The notes beneath the pieces are model-generated. The model made no database searches. It worked only from the letters and a program-made list of their open reading frames with translations, and was not told where the DNA came from. Shown here piece by piece: positions 43,481-53,801 of a stretch of DNA of 64,000 bases. The stretch comes from Anaerocolumna aminovalerica (lineage in GTDB: Bacteria; Bacillota; Clostridia; Lachnospirales; Lachnospiraceae): the NCBI RefSeq assembly GCF_900115365.1, contig NZ_FOWD01000003.1:62001-126000 (forward strand), given 5' to 3'. Position 1 is the first letter of the stretch. Every line of letters begins with the position of its first letter. The position numbers and the translations under genes were made by a program.

Positions 43481-44767
43481 TTATAACTGTATTAAGTTTT
43501 CCTCATAAAGTTTTTCAACTGACATCAGAATACCAAGTTTCCCATGATACCAGGTTAACCCCCCCTGGAAATACACGGCATAAGGCGGCTCAATTGGGGC
43601 ATCTGCACTTAACTCTATTGAAGATCCCTGAACGAAAGCACCGGCTGCCATAATAACGTCAGAGTGATATCCCGGCATAGGCCATGGTTCGGGAACAACA
43701 TAACTGTCCACAGGAGCTGCAGCTTGAATTCCTTTACAAAATGCTATTACCCCCTCAGGACTTCCAAGAGTGATTGCCTGAATAATATCGTAACGGGGTT
43801 CTGATCCATTGGGAATGGCGGTAAATCCTAACTTTTCGTAAATATTTGCTGCGTAGATTGCTGCCTTTAAAGCTCCTGATACAACCTGGGGAGCCATAAA
43901 GAAGCCCTGATATAATAAACTATTAATTCCTAGTGTAGCTCCTACTTCTTTTCCAAGTCCCGGAGCCGTCAGGCGGAAAGCCGCATTATCCACATATTCT
44001 TCTTTTCCTACTATATATCCGCCGATTGGTGCTAAACCGCCACCGGGGTTTTTAATTAAAGATCCTACACATAAATCAGCGCCAACATCCGTTGGCTCTA
44101 TTGTCTCCACAAATTCACCGTAACAATTATCTACCATACAGATTACATCAGGTTTTATATTTTTTATATAGGAAATTAGTTCACCGATTCGTTTTACAGA
44201 TAAGGTTGGTCTGGTTGCATAACCTTTTGAACGTTGAATGGTAACTAATTTTGTTCTATCATTAAGGGCGTTTTTAATTCCTTCATAATCAAAATCACCA
44301 TTTGGTAAAAGATCAACTTGAGCATATGTGACACCATATTCTGCCAAAGACCCTCTGGATTCACGAATTCCAATAACTCCCTCTAAAGTGTCATATGGTT
44401 TTCCTACCGGAGACAATATTTCATCTCCCGGGCGGAGGTTACCGGATAAAGCAGTACTTAATGCATGGGTTCCGCTTATAAGCTGTGGTCTTACAAGGGC
44501 AGATTCTGCATGAAACACGGAAGCATATACACTTTCTAAAGTATCACGGCCTATATCATTATAACCATAGCCGGTGGTTGCTGCAAAATGGATATCACTT
44601 ACTTTGTTATCCTGCATGGCTTTTAAAACTTTTAGCTGATTATATTCAGCAATTCTGTCGATTTCATCAAAGCGTTCCTTTAAATTTTGCTCAATTCGTT
44701 CACAGAAGTTTAGTATTTTGTTATCAATATGGAGATCATTATATATTTGATTTAATTGAGAATTCAT
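43481..44767 (-). CDS. YnbB-type PLP enzyme (methionine gamma-lyase/aluminium-resistance family)
   Basis: The 428-residue fold-type I PLP enzyme belongs to the group annotated as aluminium-resistance or methionine gamma-lyase family protein. The cofactor lysine is in GSLIKNPGGGLAP (near residue 248), with VDNCYGEFVE as the Asp region. The conserved start is ISGTHALSTALSGNLRPGDE. Biochemical evidence for the family is thin, so the substrate is unresolved. It stands upstream of radC and downstream of miaA; the genomic order mutS-mutL-miaA-ynbB is common in Clostridia. AAAGGAAAA precedes the ATG. Confidence 0.9.
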   Translation of the reverse strand: MNSQLNQIYNDLHIDNKILNFCERIEQNLKERFDEIDRIAEYNQLKVLKAMQDNKVSDIHFAATTGYGYNDIGRDTLESVYASVFHAESALVRPQLISGTHALSTALSGNLRPGDEILSPVGKPYDTLEGVIGIRESRGSLAEYGVTYAQVDLLPNGDFDYEGIKNALNDRTKLVTIQRSKGYATRPTLSVKRIGELISYIKNIKPDVICMVDNCYGEFVETIEPTDVGADLCVGSLIKNPGGGLAPIGGYIVGKEEYVDNAAFRLTAPGLGKEVGATLGINSLLYQGFFMAPQVVSGALKAAIYAANIYEKLGFTAIPNGSEPRYDIIQAITLGSPEGVIAFCKGIQAAAPVDSYVVPEPWPMPGYHSDVIMAAGAFVQGSSIELSADAPIEPPYAVYFQGGLTWYHGKLGILMSVEKLYEENLIQL

Positions 44768-44867
44768 TGGTTTTCCTTTCCTGAATAAATATTACGTCAA
44801 ATTATTGAGATAAATTATTTTAATAAACCGCCCCGTCATTTTGTATACGTTATGTCATGTCATTGGT

Positions 44868-44913
44868 AACGCAGTGAAAAATCCCTGTAGTAACTTGTAT
44901 TTTTCACTGCGTT
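44868..44913. terminator. long inverted repeat between miaA and the PLP enzyme gene
   Basis: A perfect 15-bp stem (44868-44882 with 44899-44913, AACGCAGTGAAAAAT and its complement) with a 16-nt loop. There is no long T-run; it is probably a terminator or an mRNA-stabilising hairpin after miaA. Confidence 0.6.
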
Positions 44914-44965
44914 TATATGGCATTCTATAAAATTATCCCTTAATATTAAAAACATTTGCAGGACG

Positions 44966-45922
44966 TTATATTAGATTGTTTAATTTTATTTCTTTTATCA
45001 TAGCTTCTAATACTTTGTCATCATTATCGTTATACTGGTCTTTATTTACCCAGATCACATCTTTTTCACGTTTGAACCAGGTCAATTGACGTTTGGCAAA
45101 ATGTCTGGTATCCCGTTTCAAAATATAGACTGCCTCTTGGAAAGTACATTTACCCTCCAGATATTCTATGATTTCTTTGTAACCCAGGCCCTGCATGGAA
45201 ACCATATCTTTTGTACATCCCATGTCCAATAAATGTTTTACCTCTTCTAGCAGTCCTTGCTCTATCATTACATCAACCCGCTTATTGATTCTCTCATATA
45301 GAACCTCTCTCTTGTTATTTAATACAAAATAACAAAAATTATATGGAGATTCTTTTTGTCTTTGTTCCGCATTGTGTTCTGAAATCTTATTTCCTGTCTG
45401 TTTATAGTATTCCAAGGCACGAATCACACGCTTTATGTTATTGGGATGAATGGAACATGCAGCCGCTGGATCTGCTTCCTGTAACATAGAGTGAATATAA
45501 AGAGCTCCTTTTTCCTGAGCCAAATCCTCTAATTCTTTTCTGTAGGAAATTCCGTGGGAAGTATCTTCTTCATTTTCCTCAAAATCAATACCATATAGAA
45601 CCGCCTGTATATAGAAACCGGTACCTCCTGCGATGATTGGAACCTTATTATTTGCATAAATTTCTGCCATGTATTTTTCTGCATATTCTTTGAACTTTAC
45701 AACATTAAAGTCTTCTTGGGGAGCAAATTCATCAATGAGGTAATGTTTAATACCACTCATTTCTGAGGGCATTATTTTTGCAGTTCCGATATTCATATGC
45801 TTATAGACCTGCATGGAGTCAGCAGAAATAATCTCTCCATTGACAGCCTTGGCAAGTTTAATGGATAAATCGGTTTTCCCTACAGCCGTTGGTCCTGTTA
45901 ATATAATTAATGGTTTCTTCAT
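44966..45922 (-). CDS. miaA: tRNA dimethylallyltransferase
   Basis: It adds the isopentenyl group to A37 of tRNAs reading codons starting with U. The P-loop GPTAVGKTDL (residues 9-18) is followed by SADSMQVYKHMNIGTAK, LIDEFAPQEDFN, GGTGFYIQAVLYG and the C-terminal tRNA-binding TRHFAKRQLTWFKRE. The 318 residues are normal. AAGGAAG precedes the ATG. It lies in the mutS-mutL-miaA series. Confidence 0.97.
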   Translation of the reverse strand: MKKPLIILTGPTAVGKTDLSIKLAKAVNGEIISADSMQVYKHMNIGTAKIMPSEMSGIKHYLIDEFAPQEDFNVVKFKEYAEKYMAEIYANNKVPIIAGGTGFYIQAVLYGIDFEENEEDTSHGISYRKELEDLAQEKGALYIHSMLQEADPAAACSIHPNNIKRVIRALEYYKQTGNKISEHNAEQRQKESPYNFCYFVLNNKREVLYERINKRVDVMIEQGLLEEVKHLLDMGCTKDMVSMQGLGYKEIIEYLEGKCTFQEAVYILKRDTRHFAKRQLTWFKREKDVIWVNKDQYNDNDDKVLEAMIKEIKLNNLI

Positions 45923-46008
45923 AAAATACTTCCTTTATTGCTTTTTCTGATTTTATAATTAATTTCACATGCATTTGAGGGCATGTAATTAAATCCTTGT
46001 AGCCTAAT

Positions 46009-48090
46009 TTATACAATTCTCTTAAATTTCTTTTCTAATTCATATTTACTCATAGAGATTATAGTTGGTCTGCCATGAGGGCAATGATAAGGATTTTCTA
46101 GCGTTAATAGCTGATCAATCAAAGAAGAAGCCTCTTGGGGGGAAATTCTATGATTTCCCTTTACGGCTGCTTTACAGGAAAGGGAAGCTATTTTTTCCAG
46201 TATGATTTCAGGAGTTTCATTATGCACTTCATCAACCAATTCATCAATCATTTCAATTAGAATTTCTTTTTGAGCCAAGCCAAATAAATCGCCGGGTACA
46301 GCACGTACTGCATATTCTTTGCCGCCAAACTCTTCTATTTCAAAACCAATACGTTTTAATTCTTCGCCGTATTTTTTAATTACCTCTTCTTCTCTCATAC
46401 TTAATGAAAGAATCACAGGTGGCTCCAGCATCTGGGCATTATATTGCTTCTCATGAAGTCCTTTCATTGTTTTTTCATATAGTACTTTTTCATGAGCTGC
46501 ATGCTGATCAATTAAGTACATTTTGTCTCCGAATTCAACTATCCAGTAAGTAGAGAATACCTGTCCCACGATTCGGTGACTTTCTTTGGCCTTCTCTGAT
46601 ATAAAGGATAACTGTTCCGGTTTGTTTATCATTACAGAAGGATCGTTAAAAAAGAACTCCTTTTTATCTGCATTTGAAGCAGCACTGTCTCTACTTAAAG
46701 AAGTATCTTCCATATTCAAAGTATTATACTGGGAAGATTCTTTAATCACAGGAGATGCAGTTTTAACAACTTCTTGAAATTTTCCGATTTCCGTATCTTT
46801 TATTAACTCTTTTGTTTCTGCAGAAACAGGAGTTTTATTTTGATTCAGATAATCATCTGCTGCATCCATATATTTGTTATATGTAAATGGATTTGAACCG
46901 CTCTTATTGGCGGTACCGTTGTTATGCTGTAAGTTTCTTGAAATTGGAAAAGTACTATGTTGAATTGAACTTGCCACTTTTTCATTCTTCTCTTCTGATT
47001 CCTCCAGCCTTCGATTAACTTCAAATGGTTCTGGAATTTTCTCAGTAATAACAGTTTTCTCTTTGTTTTTATCCTCTTCTAATCTAACAGAAGGTATTAA
47101 CTCTTTTCCCTCTAAAGCGCTTTTTACAGCATGGTAAACCAACTGATAAACTTCTTCTCCATTCTTAAAACGGATTTCTAATTTGGCAGGGTGTACATTT
47201 ACATCAATTAATTCACTTGGAATATGCAAATGAAGGCAGGTAAAAGGATAACGGTGAGTCATGGAAAATGGACGAAAAGCTTCTTCAATTGCTTTGCTGA
47301 TTAAACCGCTCTTAATATATCTTCCGTTTATAAAATAATTTTCATAATTACGGTTTCCACGGGAAACAATAGGTTTTGCAATAAAACCATTTATATTCAG
47401 CCCGTTTGCATCATCTTCAACAGTTACCAAATGAGATGCTATATCCCTTCCATAAACATGATATATAATATCTTTTAAATTATTATTGCCTGAGGTATGA
47501 AGCTTAATTTGGTTATTATTAATGAATTTAAAAGCAACGTTAGGATGAGATACCGATAACCGTTCCATCAGGTCACTAATATATCCCGCTTCCGTAACCG
47601 GAGATTTTAAGAATTTTCTTCTCGCCGGTGTATTATAGAAAAGGTTTCTTACGATAAAGGTTGTACCCCCGGGACAGCCAATATGCTCTATGCTTTTTTC
47701 TTCTCCTCCTGCAATTTGGTATCTTATACCGGAGAAAGCTTCCGCTGTTTTGGTAACCAGTTCTACTTGGGCTATGGCAGCAATACTGGACAAGGCTTCA
47801 CCACGAAAGCCTAAACTGGATACACTTAATAAGTCCTCCGCTGTTCTTATTTTGCTGGTGGAATGCCTTAAAAAAACCAACGGCATATCCTCTTCATCTA
47901 TACCGGAACCGTTGTCCGTAATCCGAATAAAGCTGATACCCCCCTCTTTGATTTCTACCGTAATGGCATTGGCACCTGCATCTATAGAATTCTCCACTAA
48001 TTCTTTTACCACTGCTGCCGGACGTTCAATTACTTCACCAGCAGCTATTTGATTAATCGTACTCTCGTCTAAAACAGTTATTTTCGTCAT
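46009..48090 (-). CDS. mutL: DNA mismatch repair protein MutL
   Basis: The N-terminal GHKL ATPase has IAAGEVIERP, ENSIDAGA and GFRGEALSSIA. A long variable linker covers about residues 335-500. The C-terminal endonuclease domain has DQHAAHEKVLYE, the metal-dependent nicking motif present in organisms without MutH. The CPHGRP motif near the end completes the site. AGAGGTG precedes the ATG. It is downstream of mutS. Confidence 0.97.
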   Translation of the reverse strand: MTKITVLDESTINQIAAGEVIERPAAVVKELVENSIDAGANAITVEIKEGGISFIRITDNGSGIDEEDMPLVFLRHSTSKIRTAEDLLSVSSLGFRGEALSSIAAIAQVELVTKTAEAFSGIRYQIAGGEEKSIEHIGCPGGTTFIVRNLFYNTPARRKFLKSPVTEAGYISDLMERLSVSHPNVAFKFINNNQIKLHTSGNNNLKDIIYHVYGRDIASHLVTVEDDANGLNINGFIAKPIVSRGNRNYENYFINGRYIKSGLISKAIEEAFRPFSMTHRYPFTCLHLHIPSELIDVNVHPAKLEIRFKNGEEVYQLVYHAVKSALEGKELIPSVRLEEDKNKEKTVITEKIPEPFEVNRRLEESEEKNEKVASSIQHSTFPISRNLQHNNGTANKSGSNPFTYNKYMDAADDYLNQNKTPVSAETKELIKDTEIGKFQEVVKTASPVIKESSQYNTLNMEDTSLSRDSAASNADKKEFFFNDPSVMINKPEQLSFISEKAKESHRIVGQVFSTYWIVEFGDKMYLIDQHAAHEKVLYEKTMKGLHEKQYNAQMLEPPVILSLSMREEEVIKKYGEELKRIGFEIEEFGGKEYAVRAVPGDLFGLAQKEILIEMIDELVDEVHNETPEIILEKIASLSCKAAVKGNHRISPQEASSLIDQLLTLENPYHCPHGRPTIISMSKYELEKKFKRIV

Positions 48091-48233
48091 ATGTTCACCT
48101 CTATTCTTTCTAAATTTATGGTGAAATACTTAGGTTAAAGTATAAATATTTCATTTTAAGTAATCTCTGCCTGACTAAAGTAAAATCTGAAAACTTAAAA
48201 AAGAGCTTCTTCGCCGATGAACTAGAATAATAT

Positions 48234-50942
48234 TTATTTTACCTTTTGCTGTAATTCATATATTTTATTCATTGCATCCATAGGGGTCATGGAGTTCAGA
48301 TTGATTGTTTTTAATTCCTTTATAATATCTTCATATGGGTTTAAAACATCATTAAAATCAAAGAATGACATTTGATTTGGTATATCCGTATGTTTTTTCT
48401 TTCCTTTGTGATTGAAACCAGTTTCAAGCTCTGTTTCCGCAACACTATCCTTATCAGAAGTAACATCCGGTTTGACTTGAATATGGGAATCTGCAATTGC
48501 CCTTGCTTTCTCTGTAATGTCATTTTGGCTTAATTCTTCTACAATTTCACTTGCTCTTTTTAATACGTTTTCAGGAACGCCAGCTAATTTGGCTACTTGA
48601 ATTCCATAGCTTTTGTCAGCACCGCCTTTTACTATTTTACGAAGGAATACAATGTCTTCTCCCTGTTCTTTAACCGCAATGCAATAATTATTTACACTGT
48701 CTAATTTACCTTCTAGTTCCGTCAGTTCATGGTAATGGGTGGCAAATAATGTCTTTGCTCCCAATAACTTTGGATTGCTGATATGTTCTACTACGGCCCA
48801 TGCAATACTTAATCCGTCAAAAGTACTGGTACCTCTTCCGATTTCATCTAAGATAAGCAGGCTGTTTTTCGTTGCATTTCTAAGTATGTTGGCTACTTCC
48901 GTCATTTCCACCATAAAGGTACTTTGACCGGAAGCTAAGTCATCCGATGCACCCACACGTGTAAAAATTCGGTCTGCGATACCGATATTGGCATAGGAAG
49001 CAGGTACAAAACTTCCCACCTGAGCCATTAACACTATCAACGCAGTTTGTCTCATGTAGGTTGATTTTCCTGCCATGTTGGGGCCGGTAATAATGGAGAT
49101 TCGCTTCTCCTTATTATCGAGGTAAGTATCATTAGCAACAAACATATCGTTGGATATCATTTTTTCAACAACCGGATGCCGTCCGTCTTTGATGTCAATA
49201 ACACCTTCTTCATTAATAGCTGGTCTGGTAAAATTATTTCTTTCAGCAACTAAGGCTAAGGATGTAAACACATCCAGTTTTGCAACGGCTTTAGCTGTTT
49301 GCTGTATACGGCTTACTTCCGCTGCGATTTTTTCACGGACTTCACAGAATAAATCATATTCCAAAGAGAATAATTTATCCTCGGCACCTAGAATTACATC
49401 TTCCAATTCTTTTAATTCAGATGTTGTGTAACGTTCTGCATTGGTTAAGGTTTGCTTTCGGATCCAATTTTCCGGAACCAGGTTTTGATAGGAATTAGTT
49501 ACTTCCAGGTAATATCCAAAGACTTTATTAAACTTAATTTTAAGATTCTTAATTCCTGTTTTTTCTTTTTCCCTGCTTTCCAATTGGGCAAGCCAGGTTT
49601 TCCCCTCTGTTTTTGCTTTACGAAGCTTATCAACTTCTTCATGAAAACCATCTTTGATGATGCCTCCTTCCCTTACAGTAATGGGAGGTTCTTCAACTAT
49701 AGATGTTTCAATTAAGTGGTAAAGGTCTTCCAATGCATCTAAATTATTATAAATATTTTTTAACAAATCACTGACAGCGGTATTTAATAAAACCTTAATA
49801 TGAGGAAGCATGGATAAGGAGGACTTAAAGGCAATTAAATCTCTAGGTCCCGCGCTTTTATAACTAATTCGTCCCATCAAACGTTCTAAGTCGTAGATAG
49901 GATTTAAATATTCCCGTATTTCTTCCCTTGTAATTACACTATCGTTTAATTCCGCTATGGCATCCAAACGGATATTGATTTCTTTTTTATCAATTAATGG
50001 CTGTTCCAAATAATTTCTTAATAATCTGGCACCCATGGCAGTCTTTGTTTTATCCAGTACCCAAAGAAGAGAACCTCTCTTTTGCTTTTCCCTTAAGGTT
50101 TCTGTTAATTCCAGATTACGTCTTGTGGAACTGTCTAATAGCATATATTTACTTGTAACATAGGGTGTAATTTTAGTCAAATGAGTTAAGGAATTCTTCT
50201 GTGTTTCATATAAATACTGTAATACAGCACCGGAAGCAATAACACCAATGCTATAATCCCCTAAACCAAGACCGTCTAAAGAAGAAATATTAAAATGTTC
50301 CTTTAGAGATTTGACACATCCCTCATCATCGAAATACCAGGATTCCAGATTGGATATAGAAATCTGAAGCCGGCTTTTTAGGTCATCTATATCCACACCA
50401 CTTACTAAAAAGGTATTGTTACATATGATTTCAGAAGGATTAAATTTTGTGATTTCATCCAGTAATTTTCTGTCAGAGTCTACTTCCGTGACATAAAAAT
50501 CACCTGTGGTTACATCCACCGTACTAATTCCATAGGCATTTGTAGTATGTACGATCCCCATTAGATAATTATTTTTGCTTTCATCCAATGCCTGAGGATT
50601 GATATTAGTTCCAGGTGTTACAATTCTTATGACCTCTCTTCGGACAATTCCCTTTGCAGCCTTTGGATCTTCTACCTGTTCGCATATGGCAACATGATAA
50701 CCACGGCTTATTAATTTGCTTAAATAACCGTCCACCGCATGATAGGGTATCCCGCACATAGGAGCCCTCTCCTCAAGACCGCAGTTTTTCCCTGTTAAAG
50801 TTATCTCAAGTTCTTTCGAACAAATTTGTGCATCTTCAAAGAACATTTCATAAAAATCCCCTAAACGGTAAAATAAGATACAATCTTTATATTGGCTTTT
50901 TATTTCCATGTATTGCTGCATCATTGGTGTTAATTCTGCCAT
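48234..50942 (-). CDS. mutS: DNA mismatch repair protein MutS
   Basis: The mismatch-recognition domain I holds the Phe-X-Glu motif (FYEMF, near residue 37), followed by the connector, lever and clamp domains. The ATPase has Walker A GPNMAGKST (near residue 620), Walker B LLILDEIGRGTSTFDG and the ATHYHEL signature. The 902 residues are typical. The ribosome site before ATG 50942 is weak (AAGGGACG). It works with MutL encoded next. Confidence 0.97.
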   Translation of the reverse strand: MAELTPMMQQYMEIKSQYKDCILFYRLGDFYEMFFEDAQICSKELEITLTGKNCGLEERAPMCGIPYHAVDGYLSKLISRGYHVAICEQVEDPKAAKGIVRREVIRIVTPGTNINPQALDESKNNYLMGIVHTTNAYGISTVDVTTGDFYVTEVDSDRKLLDEITKFNPSEIICNNTFLVSGVDIDDLKSRLQISISNLESWYFDDEGCVKSLKEHFNISSLDGLGLGDYSIGVIASGAVLQYLYETQKNSLTHLTKITPYVTSKYMLLDSSTRRNLELTETLREKQKRGSLLWVLDKTKTAMGARLLRNYLEQPLIDKKEINIRLDAIAELNDSVITREEIREYLNPIYDLERLMGRISYKSAGPRDLIAFKSSLSMLPHIKVLLNTAVSDLLKNIYNNLDALEDLYHLIETSIVEEPPITVREGGIIKDGFHEEVDKLRKAKTEGKTWLAQLESREKEKTGIKNLKIKFNKVFGYYLEVTNSYQNLVPENWIRKQTLTNAERYTTSELKELEDVILGAEDKLFSLEYDLFCEVREKIAAEVSRIQQTAKAVAKLDVFTSLALVAERNNFTRPAINEEGVIDIKDGRHPVVEKMISNDMFVANDTYLDNKEKRISIITGPNMAGKSTYMRQTALIVLMAQVGSFVPASYANIGIADRIFTRVGASDDLASGQSTFMVEMTEVANILRNATKNSLLILDEIGRGTSTFDGLSIAWAVVEHISNPKLLGAKTLFATHYHELTELEGKLDSVNNYCIAVKEQGEDIVFLRKIVKGGADKSYGIQVAKLAGVPENVLKRASEIVEELSQNDITEKARAIADSHIQVKPDVTSDKDSVAETELETGFNHKGKKKHTDIPNQMSFFDFNDVLNPYEDIIKELKTINLNSMTPMDAMNKIYELQQKVK

Positions 50943-51006
50943 AGTTAATCGTCCCTTCTAAACGTATGGTATATTATTTATTTATCTTTTCTGTTTTTTG
51001 TGTATT

Positions 51007-51480
51007 CTAAAGGATTACATCATCCATCAGCTCATCTCCATCCGCAGCAGAGGTTGCTAAAACATCACATCGTTCATTCTGAGGATGCCCTGCATGTCCT
51101 TTTACCCAGATAAAGTTAACTTTATGAGGCTTCATGGCTTCTAGCAGCCGTTTCCATAAATCTACGTTTTTAACCGGTTCGTTTTTGCCACGTTTCCAGC
51201 CTTTTTTAATCCACCCCTCCAACCAGTGCTCGTTAAATGCTTTCACCAGATATTGTGAATCAGAATATAACTCTACTTCACATGGTTTTGTCAATGCTTC
51301 CAGGCCTGCTATTGCTGCCATTAATTCCATTCGGTTGTTGGTTGTTTTCTTATATCCCCCTGAAAGCTCCCTTATGTGCTCCTGGCCTTTGGAATCAACA
51401 AATACAAGGATTGTCCCAAAGCCACCCGGACCCTCCGGATTTCCTCTCGCTGCACCATCTGTATAAATAGTAACCTTCAT
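51007..51480 (-). CDS. rnhA: ribonuclease HI
   Basis: It cleaves the RNA strand of RNA-DNA hybrids. The carboxylate set is visible: [11 protein letters not shown] (Asp7), NNRMELMA (Glu), [10 protein letters not shown] (Asp) and the [12 protein letters not shown] loop. The 157 residues include the basic handle ([16 protein letters not shown]). AAAGGGAG precedes the ATG. It lies just upstream of mutS and probably belongs to the same functional group. Confidence 0.97.
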   Translation of the reverse strand: MKVTIYTDGAARGNPEGPGGFGTILVFVDSKGQEHIRELSGGYKKTTNNRMELMAAIAGLEALTKPCEVELYSDSQYLVKAFNEHWLEGWIKKGWKRGKNEPVKNVDLWKRLLEAMKPHKVNFIWVKGHAGHPQNERCDVLATSAADGDELMDDVIL

Positions 51481-51518
51481 AAATTACTCCCTTTTACTAA
51501 TAATTTTAAAATATAAAG

Positions 51519-51587
51519 GGCTGTTGCAAAACTGTCATTCCGATCTAAAAGCGTTCTCAGAATGACAGTTTATTGTTTGCGACAGCC
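51519..51587. mobile_element. 69-bp MITE-like hairpin element (short form)
   Basis: Outer arms GGCTGTTGCAAA (51519-51530) and TTTGCGACAGCC (51576-51587) pair with one mismatch. Inner arms ACTGTCATTC (51531-51540) and GAATGACAGT (51560-51569) pair perfectly. The inner repeat CTGTCATTC/GAATGACAG is shared with the element at 55731-55829. It sits after rnhA's upstream neighbour gene and could also serve as a terminator. Confidence 0.6.
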
Positions 51588-51758
51588 TGGTCGTTACATA
51601 ACTTTTATGTTTATCTTGTTTCCGCAAGTATGTTATTCCTGCTTTTATAGGTATTGGTTTAACGTAAGTATTATAACATAATATTCATAGTTTGAAAAGT
51701 AATAATGCTTTGATTCACTTGCATTTTATCCCATCCGGGAGGGCCCTTCCTTCTAATT

Positions 51759-52295
51759 CTAGTTAAATATATGGAAGCGCCTTCTGAATTTTCCCCAAAC
51801 ATAAGTCTGAAAATAATCGTAGGCTTTATCAAATATAAATAAAGCAATCTGTCCCCCAAGGATAACCAAAGCCCATATTTCCCTTCGTATTGTTCCCTGA
51901 TAGAACAGATGAGGCATAATAATCACAGATGGCAGATAAATAATATTGAATATACTATATTTAATCACCCATAATATTAGGTTTCTGTTTCTTATTTTAC
52001 TAAGTTTTTCCCATGCAAATTCATTGATCAGAATATATAATCCCATAGCTGAAAAAGTTATGCAATAGAATTTATTGGATGCCATAAAAAAACTTAAGAT
52101 GCTGCTTCCTATAAAAAAGCCAAGCCCCAGCCTGATGCCGCACTCCCGTATTGCAATACCTATACAGAATGATGCTCCGGCCAGCAGAAAAATAGTATTA
52201 AATTCAAATACTCCACTTAATATAACCAGTACTACGGATATAGCAAGTAAAAGACCTAAGAATGCCATCTTTTTTGCCCCTAGATACATCGGCAC
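51759..52295 (-). CDS. integral membrane protein of the DnaJ/DUF5685 cluster
   Basis: The hydrophobic protein has about five membrane helices and a basic, aromatic end ([13 protein letters not shown]). The start is set at GTG 52295 because GGGAGGAG lies 6 nt upstream. It overlaps the end of the dnaJ-type gene by 16 bp, so the two are translationally coupled. ATG 52313 would place the ribosome site inside the gene. No family was recognised; the conserved coupling suggests a partner role for the DnaJ-like protein at the membrane. Confidence 0.75.
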   Translation of the reverse strand: MPMYLGAKKMAFLGLLLAISVVLVILSGVFEFNTIFLLAGASFCIGIAIRECGIRLGLGFFIGSSILSFFMASNKFYCITFSAMGLYILINEFAWEKLSKIRNRNLILWVIKYSIFNIIYLPSVIIMPHLFYQGTIRREIWALVILGGQIALFIFDKAYDYFQTYVWGKFRRRFHIFN

Positions 52296-52882
52296 AAATC
52301 TCCTCCCATACATTCACATAAGGTGTCTGCACACCATAGATCACAGCATAAATTACCGGTTCCAAAAACGGTATCACCGCCATAGCGGGTGTTCTGATAT
52401 CTTTGTCCTCTAAATTGCAACTGATTTAATAAATTTCTATACTCAGGATTGCCCGGCTCCATGTTAACGGCTGTTTGAGCATGGTTTAATGCTTCATAGT
52501 TATTTCCAATATTAGCATTTGCTATGGCACTGTAAAAATACCATCTGGCAGTACGATTGCCGATACCTGATAGAACATTTAAGGCCTCTCTATAATGTCC
52601 GGAGTTAATATAGTTGTAAACAGCAGTCATTTCAACTGGTTCATCTGCACTGTTACTGGAATAGGTACTTTGACCTCCTGAATAACCGCCTTCTCTTTCT
52701 CTCATTATTTGATCGTATGCTTCCTGAACCTCTTTAAATTTCTCTTCTGCTAAATCAGACAATGGATTATCAACATACGAATCCGGGTGATATTTTCTGC
52801 TTAATTCTCTATAAGCCTTTTTAATTTCATCATTAGATGCACTAGGTGAGACACCAAGCACTTTATATGGGTCTATTATCAT
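52280..52882 (-). CDS. DnaJ-domain protein with cysteine-rich tail
   Basis: A J domain occupies residues 1-65 with the HPD motif (KYHPDSY near 30), which stimulates Hsp70. A TPR-like helical middle ([50 protein letters not shown]) follows. The last 25 residues hold seven cysteines ([18 protein letters not shown] then LCRC). There is no G/F or zinc-finger domain as in true DnaJ. The tail could bind metal or be a site of lipid or disulfide modification. It is encoded between DUF5685 and the membrane protein. GAGGAAGAT precedes the ATG. Confidence 0.88.
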   Translation of the reverse strand: MIIDPYKVLGVSPSASNDEIKKAYRELSRKYHPDSYVDNPLSDLAEEKFKEVQEAYDQIMREREGGYSGGQSTYSSNSADEPVEMTAVYNYINSGHYREALNVLSGIGNRTARWYFYSAIANANIGNNYEALNHAQTAVNMEPGNPEYRNLLNQLQFRGQRYQNTRYGGDTVFGTGNLCCDLWCADTLCECMGGDLCRCI

Positions 52883-52912
52883 ATCTTCCTCTTTTCTGCG
52901 TAATGCATGGTA

Positions 52913-53749
52913 TTATTTCTGAATAACCTCTGATTTTTTCTTTTGGATAGAATTAAACTTCGTCCAAACTCCCTCATATAAGATGTTTCTTAAAATGTCC
53001 CCGTCCAATAAGCATGGTAGTTTTTCGAATTCACCGGTACATTCTGCTATCATTATATTAAGTATATTCTTGCATTCTGTCTCATAGGTATCTTTTTGAA
53101 AAGCAGATTTTAAGGGGTTGTATCTGCCTTTTTTTATATCTTCTTCCAAGTCTTCATAAGCATCTATAACATAAATATACTTACCCAAAAAGAAACCGAA
53201 TTTTTTTAATGTAGGTTCCCACATATCCTGTTTGTATACAAACAATTCGGACATTAGTTCACCAAAACAACGGGAAACCAGATCAATATTCTGGTCATTA
53301 TTTTGTTCACATTCTTTCAGCAGATTTAAACTGTTGCTGATTGCCTGACATTGCCTGGGATATTTATTACAGATCATTTTAAACTTCTTATTCAATAATT
53401 TTGTACCAGTAAAGCCTGCAATACTTCTATCATCCTGCCAGTTATCCAGCAGATGATAATAAGAAAGAACAATATTCATGTCGGCTGCATAATCCGTAAT
53501 TTCATTACAGAGTGTATCATGCTTTTTTACCGGGTGTACAATGCATCTGTGTATCTCATGCTCCGTATTACTTTCGTAAAGGGAAGTTAGTAATATAATA
53601 AGAAAAGTCATATCGTATGTCAACGTCATTTGTCCGAAAGAACCATACTTATCTTTTAAGGTTTTGCATAGACCACAATAATAAGCTTTATATTTATAAA
53701 AATCTTTCATTTTTAATTCTGGTTTATATATATTTACGTAACCAAACAT
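52913..53749 (-). CDS. DUF5685-family protein
   Basis: The 278-residue helical protein starts with a CxxC (YYCGLCKTL, Cys25/Cys28) and has further Cys at 69 and 81. Two acidic clusters, DNWQDD (102-107) and DAYEDLEED (196-204), are separated by helices. This spacing recalls the metal-binding aspartate motifs of all-alpha prenyl/terpene synthases, but similarity beyond that is not shown. The family is known only as conserved in Clostridia, commonly beside a DnaJ gene. GGGAGG precedes the ATG. Confidence 0.8.
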   Translation of the reverse strand: MFGYVNIYKPELKMKDFYKYKAYYCGLCKTLKDKYGSFGQMTLTYDMTFLIILLTSLYESNTEHEIHRCIVHPVKKHDTLCNEITDYAADMNIVLSYYHLLDNWQDDRSIAGFTGTKLLNKKFKMICNKYPRQCQAISNSLNLLKECEQNNDQNIDLVSRCFGELMSELFVYKQDMWEPTLKKFGFFLGKYIYVIDAYEDLEEDIKKGRYNPLKSAFQKDTYETECKNILNIMIAECTGEFEKLPCLLDGDILRNILYEGVWTKFNSIQKKKSEVIQK

Positions 53750-53801
53750 AGTTCCTCCCGGTAAACAGTCAAGGTGATTAATAACTTTTTTATAGGAAAT
53801 C

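Noticed and set aside
51671-51859. 62-codon minus-strand frame
   Set aside because: It overlaps the end of the membrane-protein gene in another frame, has no ribosome site, and has an unlike composition.
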